Positions 17,232 through 28,548 of a DNA stretch of 42,374 nt are shown one piece after another. The notes below the pieces were generated by a model that worked only from the letters and a program-made list of their open reading frames with translations, searched no databases and had not been told where the DNA came from. Positions within the stretch are counted from its first letter, which is position 1. Each line of letters opens with the position of its first letter. This DNA is from an uncultured Acidobacteriota bacterium (GTDB taxonomy: Bacteria > Acidobacteriota > Thermoanaerobaculia > UBA5066): positions 1 to 42,374 of the forward strand of contig CAIMWE010000273.1 in the NCBI GenBank assembly GCA_903845115.1. The letters are read 5' to 3'. Both the position numbers and the translations under genes were made by a program.

Positions 17232-17972
17232 TCAGCCGACCGCCACGGCCAGGGTCAGGACGTAGCCCGCCTCCTCCCGCCAGAAGCCGAGGAGCCGCAT
17301 CTCGGCACCTCCCGCCGGGAGGATCTCCGGAGCGCACCGGACGGAGAAGCGGCGCCACGGAGTCCCCTCCGGGCAGAGGTCTCCGGGGTCCGGGACCTCG
17401 GCCGGCGTCAGCAGGCACTCCACCTTTCCCGTGTCGACGGTGAGGCCGAGCTTCAGGGACTTCAGGACCGCTTCCTTCGCGCTCCAGATCCCGTTCGCCC
17501 GGGCCAGACGCTCCCGCTCGGGAAGGGCGGCGATCTCGGCCCGCTCCGGCGCCGTCAGGAAATCGCGGAGGAAGCCGTCGGAGCGGGGTTCGATCAGCTC
17601 CAGGTCGACGCCCACCGCGCAGCGGCCCGGACCGGGCGAGCCGGTGAAGACGACCGCGAAGAGAGCGCGCCGCGCCGAGTGGCTGATCGAGACGCTGACC
17701 GGGAGCCTCGTCCCCGACACCACGTCCCGGACGAACGGCGCTCCCGACGGCTCAGGGACGATCTCGATCGAGCGGAGGCTCGGTAGCCGGTCCCCCCGCC
17801 GGTCGAGAGCGCCCGCGACCAGCGTCTTGGCCGTGAACCGGCCGAGCAGCCACTCGCTCCGCCTCTTCTCGAACCGCAAGCGGGACAGACGCTCCAGCTC
17901 GGCGGCCGAAAGCCACGTACCGGGATCGGACGGCACGCCCCCCGGAGGGGGTCCGAAGAGCCACTCGATCAC
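17232..17972 (-). CDS. Sfp-type 4'-phosphopantetheinyl transferase
   Basis: A 246-residue protein with the two Sfp signatures, GVDLELIEP and [15 protein letters not shown], which bind Mg2+ and CoA. An upstream basic segment ([16 protein letters not shown]) is also typical. It would transfer phosphopantetheine from CoA to carrier domains, most likely those of the megasynthase encoded just upstream. The GTG start at 17972 overlaps the megasynthase stop by GTGA, so the two are translationally coupled. The frame stays open far upstream only as a shadow of the megasynthase. The position immediately after the DH domain mirrors enediyne PKS and some PUFA synthases, where the PPTase is the fused last domain. 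It lies 102 bp past, and convergent with, the VapC gene. Confidence 0.9.
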   Translation of the reverse strand: MIEWLFGPPPGGVPSDPGTWLSAAELERLSRLRFEKRRSEWLLGRFTAKTLVAGALDRRGDRLPSLRSIEIVPEPSGAPFVRDVVSGTRLPVSVSISHSARRALFAVVFTGSPGPGRCAVGVDLELIEPRSDGFLRDFLTAPERAEIAALPERERLARANGIWSAKEAVLKSLKLGLTVDTGKVECLLTPAEVPDPGDLCPEGTPWRRFSVRCAPEILPAGGAEMRLLGFWREEAGYVLTLAVAVG

Positions 17973-20900
17973 CTTTCCAGCGTCTTCCGTCCCGGCAGCG
18001 CCACGGTCCGGTAGCCCTCCAGCTCCAGGTAGACGTTTCCGGTCTCGTCCACGACCCGCGCGTCGAAGAGCGGCTCGTCGCTCGTCGCCTCCACCAGCGC
18101 GTAGAGCCGTTTTCCGTTCGCTTCTTCCATCCCCCGGTGACGGACGACCGAACGGAAGGCGGTCGGGAGAGCGAGCCGCTCCTTGACCGAGACCTCCCAG
18201 ATCCCGGCGGTCTGGAAGCAGAGTTCCAGGAGACGGGGCGCGATCAGCTCCTCCGACGCCTCCGGGACGGCGTTCGGCGGGAGGTCCCTCGCCATCAGGC
18301 CGATCGCCGATCGTCCGTCGACCTTCACCCTCTCGAGCACCTGGTACGCCGGGCCGTGGAAGAAGAAGCGGTAGATCTGCTCGGCGCCGATCGGCAGGTC
18401 CGACGCCTCCGGGGCCGAGAACCTGACCTTCGGAGGCGTCGCCCTCTCGCGCGCCATCCGCACCTCGCCCTGGAAGTGGAGCCTTTCCTGTGCCGGCAGC
18501 CCGGGCCTGGCCGGCACCCTCGAGCGGAGAGCCGCCCTGACGAGGACTCCGCCGCCGCTTGCCGGGACCGGGAACGCCGACAGGTGGAGCGTGGACGGCT
18601 CCATCCGGAAGAACTTGAACGGCTTCTGGAACTCGACCGACGTGACGGCCGCGACGTGGTACCCCGGTACCGCCAGGCTCCCGAGCTGGGCGAACGCCTC
18701 GGTCCCCATCACCCCCGGCAGGAGCGGAGTCCCCTCCATCGCGTGGTCGAAGAGGAACGGCTGGACCTTCGGGTCGAGCGAGGTCGTCACCGAGAACCCC
18801 TCGTGGAGGCCCGCCGACCTGACCTCTCCGAGCATCAGGAGAGGCCTTTTCCGGGAGGCGAGCGAACGGGCCGCCTCCTCCGGCGAGAGCCCCCCTGTCT
18901 CGTCCCACTCGGCCGCGAGGATGCCGAGCTTCCCCGCCACGACCAGCTCGCCGCCGCCGCCGGTCTTCGTCAGCTCCCGCCGGACGGTCGGGATCCCCGC
19001 CTCGGGCGGGAGCATCTCGATGCCGGCCATCTCCATGATCCTCGGGATCGACCCGCGGGTCGCCATCCCGATCCCCCCCCACGCCGTCCAGTCGATCGCG
19101 ACGGCGCGGATGCCGGGGCGAACGGTGCGGAGGTGGCTCGTCCACTTGCAGAGGAGGTCGTTGGCGGCGCTGTAGTCGGTCTGCCCCGCGTTCCCGAACC
19201 GGCCGGCCACCGACGAGAAGACGACGGTCGCCCCGATGGGGAGCCCCTCGGCCGCCTTCAGGACCCCGAAGAAGCCGTCGGCCTTGATGTCGAAGACCAG
19301 GTCGAACTCCGCCGCCTCCTTCTCCTGTAGCTTCCGGCTGATCTCGATCCCGCCGGCGTGCAGGAGAACGTCGATGCGGCCGTACGCCTTCCGGACCTCG
19401 TCGACCACCGACGCGACGGACGGCCCGTCGAGCAGGTTGACGCTCCGGTAGTGCGCCGTGCCTCCGGCGGCCCGGACCGATTCGACGGCTCGGAGAGCCG
19501 CCTCCTCGCGCTCCACGCCCAGGATCCTCCGGTCGATCACGGCGGGGGTCGGCTTCTCGCCCTTCGCCTTTGCGGCCTCGATCAGGTGCCTTTTCAGCGC
19601 CTCGCGGTCGGTCCGGAAGAGCCGGATCGCCTCGTCCCCCGGCTTCGCCTCGCCGGCGAGGTCGAGGAGGTAGAAGGTCCCGGCCGACGCCGCCGCCAGG
19701 TCGGCGACGATGGCGCTGGTGATCCCCCCGGCCGCCCCGGTGACGACGAAGACGGTTTCGGGCCCGAGGACCAGCCCCTCGGCTCCCCCTTCGATCGGGA
19801 GGGGCCGCTCCTCGAAGCTGATCCCGAACCGCTGCCCATCGTGGCGGCCGACCTCGACGACGCCGGGGTCGCGGCCCGCCTCGTCGACGAGGGCGGCGAC
19901 GATCCCTTCGTCGGCTTCGAGCTCGAAGTCGACGGCCTTGGCGAGGGCGTCGGGGAACTCTCTCTTGTAGGCCTTGGTGAATCCGGTGACCGCCCCGCCC
20001 AGGGGCCCGGCGGCCCCCGCTCCGTAGCCGTGGAGGCCGTCGAGGCGCGTGGCTGTGACGAGGAACGGGGCCGGGGCGGATCCGTCGGACGATTGCGCCA
20101 CCTTCGCCGCGGCGAAGAGGGTCTTCACGCGCCGCCGCGTCTCCTCGCGGAACGAGGCGAGGTCCATCTCTCCGACCGCGAGATCGGCGTCGAGGGCCGG
20201 GAGCCAGAAGAGACCGTCGACGCGGCCCGCCGAGACGAACCCCCGGACTGCCTCCGCTACCTCGGCGGTCGGGCTCCCGAGGTCGAGGCGGCAGACCGCG
20301 ACCCCGTGCGCGGCGAGCTGCCCGGCGAGGAGCCCGGCCACCTTCCCACGGTCGTCACCGACGACGACGCGGCTCCCCTCGCCCAGGCGGACGCCGGTCG
20401 GCTTGCAGAGGTCGAGCGGCGGCCGGAGGACCGGCAGCGGCACCCTCCGCGGCATCCGGTCGGCGTCGGCCAGGTCCCGCGCGACGAGCCTGGCCGCCGC
20501 TGGGGCAGGTTCTTCCTTCGCCGGCGCGTCCTTCTTCTCGGACGATGCGGCGCTCCCGGCCCCCGGCTCGCGCCCGCCCTTGAGGTCGGGCCGGTTGTCG
20601 AAGACGAAGCCGACGACGTGCCGGAGAGTCGGGAAATCGCGCAGCTTCACGTTCTCCGCCCGCGGGATCGACCAGGCATCCCGCACGGCGGCGAAGACCT
20701 CGGCCTGCTTAACCGTGTCGACGCCCAGGTCGGCCTCCAGGTCCAGGTCCAGCTCCAGCATCTCGGGCGGATAGCCGGTCTTTTCGGCCACGATCGCCAG
20801 GACCTTCACGACCACCGGATCGGAGGCGGCCGGATCCGGGACCACGGCCGAGGCCGACGCGCCCACCGCAGCCGCCGGAGCTGGCACGGCCTGCTCGGGC

Positions 20901-23900
20901 GGAGACGCGGAGGCTGGAGCCGTCGCTCCGGGCACCGGCGAGGACGCGGCCGCGGCATCCGCGGCCGGCTTCAGGTCGGGCCGGTTGTCGAAGACGAACT
21001 GCGCGACGTGCCGGAGCGTCGGGAAATCGCGCAGCTTCACGTTCTCCGCCCGCGGGATCCCATATTCCTCTCGGACCGCGGCGAAAACCTCGGCCTGCTT
21101 CACGGTGTCGACTCCCAGGTCGGCCTCGAGATCCAGGTCCAGCTCCAGCATCTCGGGCGGATAGCCGGTCTTTTCGGCCACGATCGCCAGGACTCGCGTC
21201 ACGACCGGGTCGACGGCCGGAACCGCGGACGTGGCCGGCAACGCTGCCTGCGCCACGGGTTCTGCGAGCGGTGGGGCGATGACGACGGGAGCCGGCGCGG
21301 GAGCTGCCTCAGGGCGGCTCGGCGCGGCAATGGGCGCGGAACGCGGCGCCTGCGCCGGCACGACCATCGGAGCCGGGCGGAAGTCGGCGGCCCGACCGTC
21401 CCCCGCGGCGACGGTCCGGCTCGCGGGGCCGATGCCGAACGCCCAGCGGGACGACGCCGGAGCCCGGTTCGGGGCGCCCTGCGCGACGATCCGGAGGTTC
21501 CTCTTCACCACCTCGGTCTCGGCCTGCTCGTACCCCGAGACCTCCGACAGCCAGGCCTGGTACCGCGAGCGGTTCTCGACCCGGTCGAGGCTCCCCGGGA
21601 TCCGCCGGGTCAGGTTGAGCGAGATCTGCGAGCCGAAGCCGGCCGCCAGGTGGATCGCGTAGGTGACCGGATACCGGCCGCCGCGCGACAGCGTGAGGGG
21701 CCCGAGGTCCGGGTCGACCTCGCGGAAGTTGGGGACCGGCGGGACGATCCCGTGCTCCAGGATCTTCACCGCGATGACGTCCTCGATCCCGACCCCCATC
21801 GGGTGGCCGGTGAACCCCTTCGTGTTCGCGATGACGATCTCGCTCGCCGCAGCGCCGAAGGTCTTCCGGAGCGCCGCCACCTCGGCCGCCGCGCTTCCAC
21901 CGCGGGCTGGAGTGAACGTCTCGTGGGACATGAAGACGGTCGAGGGCGCGATCGCGTGCCGGTTGATCCCGAACCGCCGCTCGGCGGAGGTGACCAGGCT
22001 GTCCACGACGGTCGCGATGTGGTCGACGTCGAGGCGGGTCCCGTGGAAGGCGCTGTTGCGGGTCTCGGTGGAGAGGAGCTCCACGATTCCGCGCCAGCCC
22101 CGCTCCTCCACGGCATCCTGGCTCTCCACGACGAGGGCGCAGGCCCCCATCCCGATGATGGTGCCGTGGCGGCGCCGGTCGAACGGCAGGGCCGCCTCCT
22201 CCACCTTGTCGTCGGTCGCCGCGGCACCTGAAGCCAGGAAGCCGGCCCCGATCCACGGGAGCATCCGCTCTCCGGTGGCGACGTCGGCCCCCAGGACGAG
22301 AACGCGGCGGCAGCGGCCGCTCCGGATCCAGTCCTCCGCGATGGCGATCGCCTGCGCCGTCGAGGCGCAGGCCGAGTTGGCCTGGGCATTCGGGCCGCGG
22401 GCGCCGACGTACTCGGCGAACTGGCTGTGCCCCATGGCCAGGATCCGGAAGAGGAAGCGGCGGTCGAACTCGTACGGCTCCCGCTCCAGCTCCTCGGTCA
22501 GCGCGGAGATCCTCCGCTGCAGCTCCCGGAGGCCGTCTGGCTCGCGGATGTAGTTCCGGAGGTCCTCGAGCCCTTCGAGCTCCTTTTTCCTCGCCTCCCA
22601 CGCGTGAAAGCGGTTCAGCTCGTCGGCAAACCGGTCGTAGCCGGGGAAGGCGCTGGCGAAGATGACGCCGGTCTCGTCGCGAAGGGCTTCCGGGAGCATC
22701 CAGCGCTCCGGGAGGTCCTTGCCGGTGGTCGTCCGGCGATAGGTCTGCACGAGCGGGATGCCGGCCTCCCGGAGAGCGTCGAGGCCCGCGGCCATGGCGA
22801 TCTGCGTGGTGAAGTCGAGCGCCTCGACCAGCTTCTCGGGGACGCCGTACTCGGCCGAGAGGTCGAACGGGCCGGGGCGCCCGGCCAGGCGGATGACGTC
22901 CCTGGTGTCCTCGATCGTCTCGAACCGGCCGCTCCCGTCCTCCCCCTTCACGACGCGCGTGATCCGCCTCGCCGCCATCGCCTTCCGGTGGCGGTCGGGG
23001 ATCAGGTCGACGAACTGCTCGCCCCGCAGGATCCGCTCCGCGTTCGACGGGTCCATGAGCGGCTTCTCGGCCCCCGGGAGGCCGAGCCCCGTGCCGGAGA
23101 TGACGATGGAGCCGGCCGGCACCTCGTTGCGGTCGGACGGCCCCCGCCCCCCGGGCGCGAGGCGCGAAAGAGCCTGCGAGAGGAGCTGGGTGAGGCCCTC
23201 GAGCGACTGGGCGGGGAGAGGAGAAGAGGTGGTGGACACGGGACCTCCCTGGGATGCAGCGGCCTCGAGGATCCGGGCGGAGGGAGTCGCCTCGACCGCG
23301 ATGCCGTGCCCGGCGGCCCAGAGGCCGCAGAGCGTGTGGTTGAACGTCTGGATGTCACCCGGCTTCGGGTGGTTCGTCCCGAGCGACACGGCACCGGGCC
23401 GGTCCCCGAGCACGTCGTCGACGAAGCCCTTGAGCGCCTTCTTCGGACCGACCTCCACGAAGGTCCTGACCCCGGACCGCCAGAGCGTCTCGAGCCCCCC
23501 GACCCACTGGACGGGAGAGGCGACCTGCCGCTGGAGCGTCTCCTTGATCTCCGGAACGGTGACCGGGTAGTAGTCGCCCGTGACGTTCGCGACGACCGGG
23601 ATCAGGGGCGCCCCGATCTCGAACCGGTCGAGGACCTCGCCGAGCGGGCCGCTCGCCGGGGCCACGATCCGCGTGTGGAAGGCGTGGCTCACCTGGATCC
23701 TGACCGCCGCGTAACCCGCCTTCTTGAACGCCTTCACGGCGGCGCTCACCGACGCCGTCTCGCCCCCGATCACGCACTGGGCGACGCTGTTGATGTTCGC
23801 CGCGACGACGTATCCCTCGATCGTCTTCAGCGTCTCCTCGACGACGGCCGGCGGGGCCATCACGGCCGCCATGCAGCCGTTGTCCTCGAGGTGGATGCTC

Positions 23901-26074
23901 GACATCTCGCGGCCGCGTGCGGCGGCCAGCTCGAGCCCCTGGGCGAACGGCATGACGCCGGCGGCGACGAGCGCCGCGTACTCGCCGAGCGAGTGCCCCA
24001 TGACGACGTCCGGGACGAAGCCGTACTCGCGGAGGAGGCGGTCGAGCGCGATGTCGGTCGTCAGGACGGCGGGCTGCGTGATCGCCGTCTGCATCAGGGC
24101 GGCCTCGGCTTCCTTCAGCTTCGCCGGGTCGTCGGCGTCGACGAAGAAGTAGCTGGTCAGCGGGCGGCCCAGGAGGCCGATCGTGACCCGGTCCGCTTCC
24201 TCGAAGACGGCCGCGCAGACCTTCTCGCGCCGCGCCAGCTCGCGGCCCATGTTCAGGTACTGGCTCCCCTGCCCGGTGTAGAGGAACGCGATCTTCCCGG
24301 CCACCGGGCCCGAGCCCCTGAAGATCCCCTGCGCCGAGAGAGCCTTCCATCCGCCGGGAAGGTCGGCGTGCAGGGCCTTCGAGGCCTTCCGGAGCCTGTC
24401 GAGCAGCTCGTGTCCGTCGCCGAAGTCGACCAGGAGGCGCTCCGCCGAGCGGAGAACCTGCTGCGGCGGAGGCTCCACCGGCGGGACGAAGCCGGCCGCG
24501 ACCCGGTGGATCAGCTCCGCGAGCTCGCCGCGGAGCGCCGCGACGGTCGAGGCGCCGAGCGCGGCGACGCCGCGGAGGGGCGCCCTGGCCGGGACGGGAA
24601 CGGCCGCGGACACTGGCGCGGACGAGAAGGCGACCAGGGCCGGCCGGGGCGTCAGCTCCCCGGGGCGGTGCTCCTCCAGGACGACGTGGAAGTTCGTGCC
24701 GCCGAAGCCGTACGCCGAGACAGCCGCCCGGCGCGGAGCTCCCTCAGGGACCTCCCACGCCGCCAGCTCGCGGCTGAGGCGGAAGGGGCTGGCCCAGAAG
24801 TCGATGTTCGGGTTCGGCTTCGCCGCGTTCAGCGTCGGAGGGAGCTGCCGGTGTGCGATCGCCTGGACCGCCTTCAGGAGCCCGGCGGCTCCCGCGCCCG
24901 CCTTCAGGTGGCCGATGTTGCTCTTGGCCGAGCCGAGGGCGATGGAGCCCCGCTTCGCCCCCGCGTAGATCTTCCCCAGGCTCTCGACCTCCACGACGTC
25001 GCCCACCTTCGTCGAAGTCCCGTGGGCCTCGACGAGGGTGCAGGTGGCCGGGTCGAGGCCGGCGTCCTCCCAGGCCCTCTGGACCGCGTACTCCTGCCCG
25101 ATCGGGTTCGGCGCCGTGATCCCCTTCCCGCGCCCGTCGCTGGAGCCCCCGATCCCGCGGATCACCGCGTAGACCCGGTCGCCGTCACGCTCGGCGTCGG
25201 CCAGCCTCCGGAGGAGGAACGCCGCGCACCCCTCGCCCATGACGAAGCCGTTCGCGCCGTCGCCGAAGGGACGGCTGCCCGTGGCGCTGAGCGCCCCGAT
25301 CTTCGAGAACTTCACGAACGAGGTCGGCCCCATGTTCCGGTCCACGCCTCCGGTGATCACGGCGTCGCAGGCCCGCTTCCGGAGCAGCCCGACTGCCGAC
25401 TCCAGTGCCGCCAGGCTCGAGGCGCAGGCAGCGTCGGTCGTGAAGTTCGGCCCGTGGAGGCCCAGGATGTTGGCCACGCGGCCGGCGATGATGTTGGCCA
25501 GCTCGCCGGGCATCGTGTCCTCGGTGACCGGCGGAAGGGCGGCCCCGGCGGCCCCCTTCACTCCGTTCAGGATCTCCGCCTGCATCTCGGGCGGCAGCTC
25601 CCGGAACCGCCCGACCGACTGAAGGGCGTTGAGGAACGCCGGGAAGTGGATCCGGAGGCTCGTCAGATAGTGGAGCTCGCCCCCCATCGCCGCCCCCAGG
25701 ACGACGCCGATCCGGGCCGGGTCGAGGGGCCGCTTCGGGTAGCCGTAGTCGGCGAGCGCCTCCTCGGCGATGGTGACCGCCCACTGCTGTCCCTCGTCCA
25801 TCGCCGCCAGGACCCGGGGCGGGATGTGGTGGCGCTTCCAGTCGAACTGGAAGCCGCGGACCCAGCCGCCGATCTTGCTGTAGGTCTTGTCGGGGGCCGC
25901 CGGGTCGGGGTCGTAGTAGTCGCCGGGGTTCCAGCGCGCCGGGTCGACGTCGGAGATGCAGTAGCGCTTGCCAGCGACGTTCTGCCAGAAGGCCGGGGCG
26001 TTCGGGGCATCGGGAAGGATCGCCCCGATCCCGACGATCGCCACCGCGTCCGCATGAGGGTCCTTCATCGTCAT
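17969..26074 (-). CDS. iterative PUFA/enediyne-like megasynthase, KS-AT-KS-ACP-ACP-KR-DH
   Basis: A 2701-residue multidomain synthase. Domains in order: KS1 (about 10-460; Cys217 in DAACASS, then EAHGTST and [10 protein letters not shown] histidines); AT (about 590-905; Ser695 in GHSLGEY, and HAFH, which suggests malonyl-CoA); a second, divergent KS (about 1010-1530; Cys1236 in NSACAST, histidines in MSHETFT and GFTGHPMG); two near-identical carrier domains (about 1620-1695 and 1750-1825) with Thr1657 and Thr1787 where the pantetheine Ser is expected; a PfaA-like KR (about 1850-2340; VTGAAGG at 2111, Tyr2301 in DYSAAND); and a hot-dog DH (about 2400-2690; His2444 in [11 protein letters not shown]). 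No ER or thioesterase is seen. Ala/Pro-rich linkers flank the ACPs. It starts four bases after the acyl-CoA dehydrogenase stop and overlaps the PPTase. The product is unknown; a long-chain polyene or special lipid is likely. Confidence 0.88.
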   Translation of the reverse strand: MTMKDPHADAVAIVGIGAILPDAPNAPAFWQNVAGKRYCISDVDPARWNPGDYYDPDPAAPDKTYSKIGGWVRGFQFDWKRHHIPPRVLAAMDEGQQWAVTIAEEALADYGYPKRPLDPARIGVVLGAAMGGELHYLTSLRIHFPAFLNALQSVGRFRELPPEMQAEILNGVKGAAGAALPPVTEDTMPGELANIIAGRVANILGLHGPNFTTDAACASSLAALESAVGLLRKRACDAVITGGVDRNMGPTSFVKFSKIGALSATGSRPFGDGANGFVMGEGCAAFLLRRLADAERDGDRVYAVIRGIGGSSDGRGKGITAPNPIGQEYAVQRAWEDAGLDPATCTLVEAHGTSTKVGDVVEVESLGKIYAGAKRGSIALGSAKSNIGHLKAGAGAAGLLKAVQAIAHRQLPPTLNAAKPNPNIDFWASPFRLSRELAAWEVPEGAPRRAAVSAYGFGGTNFHVVLEEHRPGELTPRPALVAFSSAPVSAAVPVPARAPLRGVAALGASTVAALRGELAELIHRVAAGFVPPVEPPPQQVLRSAERLLVDFGDGHELLDRLRKASKALHADLPGGWKALSAQGIFRGSGPVAGKIAFLYTGQGSQYLNMGRELARREKVCAAVFEEADRVTIGLLGRPLTSYFFVDADDPAKLKEAEAALMQTAITQPAVLTTDIALDRLLREYGFVPDVVMGHSLGEYAALVAAGVMPFAQGLELAAARGREMSSIHLEDNGCMAAVMAPPAVVEETLKTIEGYVVAANINSVAQCVIGGETASVSAAVKAFKKAGYAAVRIQVSHAFHTRIVAPASGPLGEVLDRFEIGAPLIPVVANVTGDYYPVTVPEIKETLQRQVASPVQWVGGLETLWRSGVRTFVEVGPKKALKGFVDDVLGDRPGAVSLGTNHPKPGDIQTFNHTLCGLWAAGHGIAVEATPSARILEAAASQGGPVSTTSSPLPAQSLEGLTQLLSQALSRLAPGGRGPSDRNEVPAGSIVISGTGLGLPGAEKPLMDPSNAERILRGEQFVDLIPDRHRKAMAARRITRVVKGEDGSGRFETIEDTRDVIRLAGRPGPFDLSAEYGVPEKLVEALDFTTQIAMAAGLDALREAGIPLVQTYRRTTTGKDLPERWMLPEALRDETGVIFASAFPGYDRFADELNRFHAWEARKKELEGLEDLRNYIREPDGLRELQRRISALTEELEREPYEFDRRFLFRILAMGHSQFAEYVGARGPNAQANSACASTAQAIAIAEDWIRSGRCRRVLVLGADVATGERMLPWIGAGFLASGAAATDDKVEEAALPFDRRRHGTIIGMGACALVVESQDAVEERGWRGIVELLSTETRNSAFHGTRLDVDHIATVVDSLVTSAERRFGINRHAIAPSTVFMSHETFTPARGGSAAAEVAALRKTFGAAASEIVIANTKGFTGHPMGVGIEDVIAVKILEHGIVPPVPNFREVDPDLGPLTLSRGGRYPVTYAIHLAAGFGSQISLNLTRRIPGSLDRVENRSRYQAWLSEVSGYEQAETEVVKRNLRIVAQGAPNRAPASSRWAFGIGPASRTVAAGDGRAADFRPAPMVVPAQAPRSAPIAAPSRPEAAPAPAPVVIAPPLAEPVAQAALPATSAVPAVDPVVTRVLAIVAEKTGYPPEMLELDLDLEADLGVDTVKQAEVFAAVREEYGIPRAENVKLRDFPTLRHVAQFVFDNRPDLKPAADAAAASSPVPGATAPASASPPEQAVPAPAAAVGASASAVVPDPAASDPVVVKVLAIVAEKTGYPPEMLELDLDLEADLGVDTVKQAEVFAAVRDAWSIPRAENVKLRDFPTLRHVVGFVFDNRPDLKGGREPGAGSAASSEKKDAPAKEEPAPAAARLVARDLADADRMPRRVPLPVLRPPLDLCKPTGVRLGEGSRVVVGDDRGKVAGLLAGQLAAHGVAVCRLDLGSPTAEVAEAVRGFVSAGRVDGLFWLPALDADLAVGEMDLASFREETRRRVKTLFAAAKVAQSSDGSAPAPFLVTATRLDGLHGYGAGAAGPLGGAVTGFTKAYKREFPDALAKAVDFELEADEGIVAALVDEAGRDPGVVEVGRHDGQRFGISFEERPLPIEGGAEGLVLGPETVFVVTGAAGGITSAIVADLAAASAGTFYLLDLAGEAKPGDEAIRLFRTDREALKRHLIEAAKAKGEKPTPAVIDRRILGVEREEAALRAVESVRAAGGTAHYRSVNLLDGPSVASVVDEVRKAYGRIDVLLHAGGIEISRKLQEKEAAEFDLVFDIKADGFFGVLKAAEGLPIGATVVFSSVAGRFGNAGQTDYSAANDLLCKWTSHLRTVRPGIRAVAIDWTAWGGIGMATRGSIPRIMEMAGIEMLPPEAGIPTVRRELTKTGGGGELVVAGKLGILAAEWDETGGLSPEEAARSLASRKRPLLMLGEVRSAGLHEGFSVTTSLDPKVQPFLFDHAMEGTPLLPGVMGTEAFAQLGSLAVPGYHVAAVTSVEFQKPFKFFRMEPSTLHLSAFPVPASGGGVLVRAALRSRVPARPGLPAQERLHFQGEVRMARERATPPKVRFSAPEASDLPIGAEQIYRFFFHGPAYQVLERVKVDGRSAIGLMARDLPPNAVPEASEELIAPRLLELCFQTAGIWEVSVKERLALPTAFRSVVRHRGMEEANGKRLYALVEATSDEPLFDARVVDETGNVYLELEGYRTVALPGRKTLER
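20581..20810 (-). repeat. carrier-domain repeat, copy 2
   Basis: This DNA encodes the second ACP and is highly similar to 20971-21200, offset by exactly 390 bp (130 codons). A block of over 40 bp around 20759-20802 is identical between the copies, suggesting a recent duplication or ongoing gene conversion. Confidence 0.85.
20971..21200 (-). repeat. carrier-domain repeat, copy 1
   Basis: This DNA encodes the first ACP and pairs with 20581-20810. Both copies keep the motif [17 protein letters not shown] at protein level. The differences cluster between the carrier core and the next helix. Confidence 0.85.
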
Positions 26075-26078
26075 CCCG

Positions 26079-27716
26079 TCACGCGGCCGGGAAGGCGGCG
26101 ACCAGGCCCGTCGTCACCTGCTCCAGGTCGTCGATCAGGCCGGCCTGCGCCGAGAAGGCCTCCGCGAGCCCGAGCGCCTGGGCGAGATTCGGGTCGGTCT
26201 GGCCGGCGGCGTTCGCCCACCGGAGCCCTTCGGCCGCGACCTTCAGGGCCGCTTCCCGGGCGTGGACGCGGGCCATCGCCTGAAGCGTCCCCTCCGGCCA
26301 CGAAATCGCCCGCGTCGGCTTCAGCGCCGCCCGCTCGGAGAGGACGACCGCCGTCTCGGCGTAGGCGATCGCCTCGCCGAGGCGGAAGAGGACGTGCTGG
26401 TTCCGCGTCAGCCGATCGAGCCGGCACCGCTCCAGGAGCGCCGCGAGGCCCCGCAGGGTCCGGGCCGCGACCTGGAGGCCGGTCGTCCGGTGGGTCCGGG
26501 CGAGGCCCTCGACGCGGGCGGCCTCCTCGAGGTAGTGCGCTCCCTTCGTCTTCAGGTGGAGCTGCCAGCGGTCGCGGGCGATGGTCCACTCCATGATCTC
26601 GCTCGTCCCCTCGTAGATCGTGGTGATCCGGAGGTCGCGCTTGATCTTCTCCACGAAGTACTCGCGGGTGTAGCCGTAGCCGCCGAGAGCCTGGATCGAC
26701 GCGTCGGCCGCCGCGTTCCCCGCCTCGGTCGCCAGGTACTTCGCCACGGCCCCCTCGGTCGCCTGGTCCGGCCCCCCCTCGTCGATCCGGTCCGCGGTGA
26801 ACTCGATGTAGGCCCGGGCGGCCTCCAGCCGGCAGGCGTGCGGCGCCAGGAGCTTGTGGGTGTACCCCTGCTTCCGCGAGAGCGGCGCCCCGCCCTGGAC
26901 GCGGGTCTGGGAGTAGCGGACCGCCCGTTCCAGCGCCGCCCACCCGCCGCCGAGGCCGAAGGCGGCCACCATCAGGCGGGTGAAGCCGAAGACCGCCTGT
27001 GCCTGCGCCAGGCCCCGGCCCTCGACTCCTCCGACGAGGTTCTCGGCGGGGACGTAAACCTCCTCGAGGAAGAGGGCCGCCGTGTTGCTCGCCCGGATGC
27101 CGTGCTTGTCCTCGGGCTTGCCGAAGGAGAACCCCTCGGCTCCCTTTTCCATCACGAACCAGGTCGGCCCCCCGGGGGCGTTCGCCAGGATCGTGTAGAG
27201 GTCGGCCACGCCGCCGTTCGAGATCCACTGTTTCCGGCCGGTGAGCCTGTAGCCGGTCACCTTCCCGTCCTCGACGACCGGAACCGCCTTCGTCGTCAGC
27301 GCCGCGAGGTCGCTCCCGGCCTGCGCCTCCGTGGCGCCGTAGGCCATCAGCAGCCCCTCGGCCGCCAGCCGCCCCATCCACTTCGCTTTCTGCTCCTCGG
27401 TGCCGCCGAACAGGATCGGGTCGGCCCCGAGAAAGGTCGCCAGGACCCCCGTCGCGATGCCGAGGTCGATCGCCGCCATCTGCGCCGAGACCCGGTAGAT
27501 GTCGTACGCGCCCCCGCCGAGACCGCCGTGGGCCTCCTCGACGAAGAGGAGGTGGAGCCCGATCCGGGAGGGGTCGTAGAGGTCCCGGAGGACCTTCATC
27601 GGGAACTCGTCGTCGTGGTCGAGCCGTAGGAGGACCTCCGGCGTCAGCTCATCCGCCGCGTAGTCGCGGAGCGTCGACAGGATCGTTTCGAGCGTTTCTT
27701 CGTCCAGTCGAGACAT
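26079..27716 (-). CDS. acyl-CoA dehydrogenase with C-terminal extension
   Basis: A 545-residue flavoprotein of the acyl-CoA dehydrogenase family. Visible motifs are the FAD/substrate loop [15 protein letters not shown], the W-I-S-N strand QWISNGG, and the catalytic-base motif IYEGTSEIM with Glu369. The family core is usually about 380 residues; here the C-terminus carries an extra helical region of about 150 residues (about 400-545), as in some VLCAD/ACAD-like proteins. The stop is four bases before the megasynthase start, so the two are one transcription unit. Since the synthase lacks an enoyl reductase, this enzyme may act on its acyl chains, either saturating or desaturating them; the alternative is plain beta-oxidation of a released acyl-CoA. 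The start is chosen at [10 protein letters not shown], where the helical N-domain begins. Confidence 0.88.
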   Translation of the reverse strand: MSRLDEETLETILSTLRDYAADELTPEVLLRLDHDDEFPMKVLRDLYDPSRIGLHLLFVEEAHGGLGGGAYDIYRVSAQMAAIDLGIATGVLATFLGADPILFGGTEEQKAKWMGRLAAEGLLMAYGATEAQAGSDLAALTTKAVPVVEDGKVTGYRLTGRKQWISNGGVADLYTILANAPGGPTWFVMEKGAEGFSFGKPEDKHGIRASNTAALFLEEVYVPAENLVGGVEGRGLAQAQAVFGFTRLMVAAFGLGGGWAALERAVRYSQTRVQGGAPLSRKQGYTHKLLAPHACRLEAARAYIEFTADRIDEGGPDQATEGAVAKYLATEAGNAAADASIQALGGYGYTREYFVEKIKRDLRITTIYEGTSEIMEWTIARDRWQLHLKTKGAHYLEEAARVEGLARTHRTTGLQVAARTLRGLAALLERCRLDRLTRNQHVLFRLGEAIAYAETAVVLSERAALKPTRAISWPEGTLQAMARVHAREAALKVAAEGLRWANAAGQTDPNLAQALGLAEAFSAQAGLIDDLEQVTTGLVAAFPAA

Positions 27717-27808
27717 GAAAATCCCCTTCGAACCACCTGTTCTGGAAGCGCAGGGGGCGAATGGTAGCGCCCGGGAGCCGGGAGCGAAAGGGCGCCGCGG
27801 GAGCGTCA

Positions 27809-27846
27809 GGCTTCCAGGAGGGACCGATCGGCCCCTCCTGGAAGCC
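27809..27846 (-). terminator. strong hairpin after the CBS-ACT gene
   Basis: A perfect 14-base-pair inverted repeat, GGCTTCCAGGAGGG (27809-27822) and its complement (27833-27846), has a ten-base loop that is itself partly palindromic. It begins ten bases past the stop of the CBS-ACT gene and so separates the porin-Liv operon from the megasynthase operon. It has no U-tract. Confidence 0.6.
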
Positions 27847-27855
27847 GCCTGCCGG

Positions 27856-28503
27856 CTACTGGTCCTTGGAGACCGCGACCGAGCTGAACTTCTTCGCCAG
27901 CTCCGCCCGGAGGGCCTCTGTGTCGGGGCAGTCGATCCTCATGATCAGCTCGCGCATCCCGGCCGGGACCTTCGCGTAGGAGGTGAGGATCGAGATGATC
28001 TTTCCGCCCCCCTTCCGGCAGATGTCCGCCACCGTCCGGATCGTTCCCGCTTCGTCCGGGATGAGGAGGCTGACGCGGGTCTTCTTCAGGTTGGCGCCCG
28101 TTACCTCCACGAGCGCGCGGAAGACGTCGTCCTCGGTCAGGATCCCGACCAGCGAGCCGTTCTCGTCGATCACCGGGAGCCCCCCGACCTTCTTCTCCAT
28201 CATGGTCATCGCCGCCTTCTCGATGGTGTCCTTCGGCGTGATCGTGAGGAGCTTCTTCGTCATGACGTCCTTGACCTTCAGCTTCTCGAGGAGGGCGTGC
28301 AGCTCCCACACGTCGAGAGACGTCGCGACCGACGGCGACGCGGCTTTCAGGTCCCGGTCGGAGACGATGCCGCAGAGCTTCCCCTTCCGGAGAACGGGGA
28401 GCCTCCGGATCTTCTTCTCCTTCAAGAGGCGCATCGCCGCCGCGACCGAGTCGGTCTCTTCGATCGTGATCGCGGCGCGGGTCATCCACTTCTCTACAAG
28501 CAT
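27856..28503 (-). CDS. AcuB-like protein: two CBS domains plus ACT domain
   Basis: A 215-residue soluble protein. Two CBS motifs, an adenylate-binding regulatory fold, occupy about 1-60 and 75-135; each has the typical V-x-D-V-M-T/W-M-T start and a G-I-x-S-D-R-D or G-I-L-T-E-D-D end. A C-terminal ACT-like domain (about 140-210) starts [18 protein letters not shown] and would bind a small ligand, often an amino acid. This layout matches AcuB-type proteins, which in Bacillus sit beside acetoin utilisation genes. Here it is the last gene of a Liv-type transporter operon, 45 bp after livF, so it may sense energy charge or the imported solute. AGGAG lies about nine bases before the ATG. Confidence 0.82.
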   Translation of the reverse strand: MLVEKWMTRAAITIEETDSVAAAMRLLKEKKIRRLPVLRKGKLCGIVSDRDLKAASPSVATSLDVWELHALLEKLKVKDVMTKKLLTITPKDTIEKAAMTMMEKKVGGLPVIDENGSLVGILTEDDVFRALVEVTGANLKKTRVSLLIPDEAGTIRTVADICRKGGGKIISILTSYAKVPAGMRELIMRIDCPDTEALRAELAKKFSSVAVSKDQ

Positions 28504-28548
28504 GTTGTCGACTCTCCTGTCAGATGCGGCTCGGCAGGCCGAAAAGCA

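Noticed and set aside
19358-22231. 957-codon + strand frame over the megasynthase
   Set aside because: A shadow: composition is dominated by R, G, D and P, it has no motif, and the - strand frame has clear KS, ACP and KR motifs.
22427-26596. 1389-codon + strand frame over the megasynthase and ACAD
   Set aside because: A shadow of the - strand genes; the - strand codes for recognisable catalytic motifs throughout.
17232-27716. Enediyne biosynthetic cluster
   Set aside because: The domain order is similar, but the usual enediyne cassette partners (the hot-dog thioesterase and conserved unknown proteins) are absent and a second KS is present.
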